In this document: one piece after another, positions 62,632 through 64,000 of the stretch | Layout of the letters: each line of letters opens with the position of its first letter | How positions within the stretch are numbered: position 1 is the stretch's first letter | Assembly: GCF_003119195.2 (NCBI RefSeq) | Contig: NZ_CP022262.1 | Coordinates: 330,501 to 394,500, forward strand | Origin: Azospirillum baldaniorum | GTDB taxonomy: Bacteria; Pseudomonadota; Alphaproteobacteria; Azospirillales; Azospirillaceae | DNA: 64,000 nucleotides | Direction of reading: 5' to 3' | Notes under the pieces: model-generated | What the model saw: the letters and a program-made list of their open reading frames with translations, nothing else | What the model was told of the DNA's origin: nothing | Database searches by the model: none | Program-made: the position numbers and the translations under genes

Positions 62632-63309
62632 TCAGTGCTTCGCAATGGGGCGGGCGCCCGTCAGGAAGAGGGCGACGGCCCGTCCGACGTAACGCTCCGT
62701 CTCCTCCCTGGAGAAGGATTGTTCCGGCAGAATCAGGCGGCGCAGCAGGATGTTGCCGGTGATCATGCCGATGAAGCCGCGGGCGGCGGCCTCCGGCTCC
62801 GCGACGGACAAGGCGCCGGCGGCGGTCTGCCGCGCCAGATAGTCGGCCAGCCGCCGCTGGGCGGTTTCCGGGCCGATGCGGAAGAAGGCTTCGGCGATGT
62901 CGGGGATGCGCCCGCCTTCCGACACCAGCACGCGGATGATGGCCATGGTGCGGTCGTCGAACAGCGCCGCGACGATGTGCAGGGCGAAGCGGGCCAGCCC
63001 GTCCTCCGGTGCTGCCCGCTCGTCCGCCTGGATGGCGGCGAGCCCTTCCTGGATGCGGGCGCTGTTCTCCTCCATCATCGCGCGGAACAGCCCCTCCTTG
63101 TCGCCGAAATGCTCGTAGAGGGTGGCGCGGGAGCCGCCGGCCCGGCCGATGATGTCGGTCAGCGTGGTCTTCTCGAAGCCCTTCTCGACGAACAGCGCCG
63201 CCGCCGCGTCGAGCAGGGCCTGCCGGCGCGCCCGGCCGCGCGGGCCGACCGTGGATGAGTCTTTGTCGGTTGTCCTGTCCGTCAATTCCCTGGCGTTTCC
63301 CCGGTCCAT
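62632..63309 (-). CDS. TetR-family transcription regulator
   Basis: 225 residues. A basic N-tail is followed by the TetR helix-turn-helix (about 25-75: RRQALLDAAAALFVEKGFEK, TTLTDIIGRAGGSRATLYEH, FGDKEGLFRAMMEEN). The C-terminal ligand domain has AIIRVLVSEGGRIPDIAEAF, closely matching its neighbour at 63514. AAGGAAAA lies before ATG 63309. The nearby palindrome 62552-62569 may be its operator. No efflux gene is adjacent, so the target may be the kinase or genes beyond the window. Confidence 0.88.
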   Translation of the reverse strand: MDRGNARELTDRTTDKDSSTVGPRGRARRQALLDAAAALFVEKGFEKTTLTDIIGRAGGSRATLYEHFGDKEGLFRAMMEENSARIQEGLAAIQADERAAPEDGLARFALHIVAALFDDRTMAIIRVLVSEGGRIPDIAEAFFRIGPETAQRRLADYLARQTAAGALSVAEPEAAARGFIGMITGNILLRRLILPEQSFSREETERYVGRAVALFLTGARPIAKH

Positions 63310-63339
63310 CGGTTTTTTCCTTAGGCGCTGGCGGTCCTC

Positions 63340-63425
63340 GCCCCCACCCCGGCCCTCCCCCGCTGGGCGGAGGAGGGAGAATATGTCCCCTCCCCTGCGA
63401 AGCGGGGGAGGGTTAGGGTGGGGGC
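63340..63425. repeat. Palindromic intergenic repeat, family B copy 3
   Basis: 86 bases; arms GCCCCCACCCCGGCCCTCCC and GGGTTAGGGTGGGGGC, internal CTCCCCTGCGAAGCGGGGGAG. It is a shortened version of the copies at 11761-11863 and 53192-53294. It lies between the two TetR genes. Confidence 0.75.
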
Positions 63426-63513
63426 AACCACTGCCAGCGTGCGCATCGTCGCGGGAGCTATGACCCGTGCCGCCCCCGCTGGCAAGACGGCAATACGCCG
63501 CTCTCCATCAGGG

Positions 63514-64000
63514 TCAGGGCCGCGTCCCTGCGAGGAACAACCGCACGGACTGGCGGACGTAACGCTCCAACTCCTCCATCGAGACGGGCTCGTCCGGAAG
63601 GATCAGCCGCTTGGTCAGCAGGTCGCCGACCACCATGCCGATGAAGGCGTGGGCGGCCCCCTCCGGATCGTCGATGCGCAGGCGCCCCGCCTCGGACAGT
63701 TCGCGGAAGCAGTCGGCGAGCCAGCCGATGGTCTTCTCCGGGCCGACCTGGAAGAAGGCCTGGGCGATGTCGGGAATGCGCCCGCCTTCCGACACCAGGA
63801 TGCGCAGGATGGCGGTGGTTTCCGGCATGGTCAGCGTGCCGGCGATGTGCAGGCCGACGCGGTACAGATTCTCTTCGAGCTCCTCGGCCATCGCCGCCGG
63901 GCCGGCGGCGTGCATCGCCGACATCTCCTCCAGCACGCGGTCGCAGTGGCGTTCCATCACCGCGCGGAACAGCCCCTCCTTGTCGCCGAAATGCTCGTAG
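63514..64000 (-). CDS. TetR-family regulator, 3' part (runs off the window end)
   Basis: 162 codons are present from the window edge. The edge reads YEHFGDKEGLFRAVMERH, so the cut is inside the helix-turn-helix and only about 50 N-terminal residues are missing. The ligand domain AILRILVSEGGRIPDIAQAF then FQVGPEKTIGWLADCF mirrors the TetR at 62632. Two paralogs in tandem indicate local duplication with later divergence. Confidence 0.85.
   Translation of the reverse strand, partial: YEHFGDKEGLFRAVMERHCDRVLEEMSAMHAAGPAAMAEELEENLYRVGLHIAGTLTMPETTAILRILVSEGGRIPDIAQAFFQVGPEKTIGWLADCFRELSEAGRLRIDDPEGAAHAFIGMVVGDLLTKRLILPDEPVSMEELERYVRQSVRLFLAGTRP

Overview
The window is very GC-rich and densely coded. 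It looks like part of an Azospirillum-type alphaproteobacterial replicon (Rhodospirillales). The reasons are a second flagellar system with flaF/flbT control genes, a flagellin of about 43 kDa matching the Azospirillum lateral flagellin Laf1, a bacteriophytochrome, many two-component and chemotaxis genes, TRAP transport and GGAAC-type stress promoters. The species is inference. No rRNA, tRNA, CRISPR array or replication gene was found.

Layout. 1-6.1 kb: a lipoprotein start, an FtcR-like flagellar regulator, lateral flagellin, flaF, flbT, a FlaG-like gene, a DUF1217 gene and an unknown gene. 6.1-8.5 kb: an MFS exporter/LysR pair inside the flagellar locus. 8.5-17.6 kb: fliI and an overlapping unknown gene on the minus strand, then flgB-flgC-fliE-fliQ-lytic transglycosylase-flhA-fliR-flhB on the plus strand. 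17.7-34 kb: mixed metabolism and regulation, namely an Lrp/saccharopine dehydrogenase pair, a PoxB-like enzyme, a reductase behind a SoxR-type promoter, two small stress genes behind EcfG-type promoters, CtpA-like protease, LysR/SDR, a DUF47 protein, an IorAB-type molybdenum hydroxylase with its LysR, and an MHYT-PAS-GGDEF-EAL protein. 34.2-41.4 kb: a heptosyltransferase-like gene and the late flagellar operon flgE-flgK-flgL-flgI-flgJ-flgN-like. 41.5-47.3 kb: a double cold-shock protein, orphan genes, a complete IS5-family element and a chemoreceptor. 47.3-53.2 kb: TerC, a DctPQM TRAP transporter, a GntR regulator and an EamA exporter. 53.3-56.6 kb: a pyk-pflA-focA operon. 57-64 kb: bacteriophytochrome, hybrid histidine kinase and two tandem TetR genes, the last cut by the window edge.

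How the genes work together. The three flagellar blocks supply the export gate (FlhA, FlhB, FliQ, FliR), export ATPase, proximal rod, P-ring, hook, hook-filament junction, filament and late regulators. Ring, switch, motor and several rod genes are missing, so the system must be completed elsewhere. A TTTAAA/CCGGTTTTAAA-like motif lies upstream of laf1, flgB, flhA and flgE and may tie the blocks to the FtcR-like regulator. A second candidate regulon is built on a CTRATATAYTARTRT dyad upstream of dctP, gntR and pyk, suggesting that the GntR protein coordinates organic-acid uptake with the pyruvate/formate operon. Two families of GC-rich palindromic repeats are scattered between genes.
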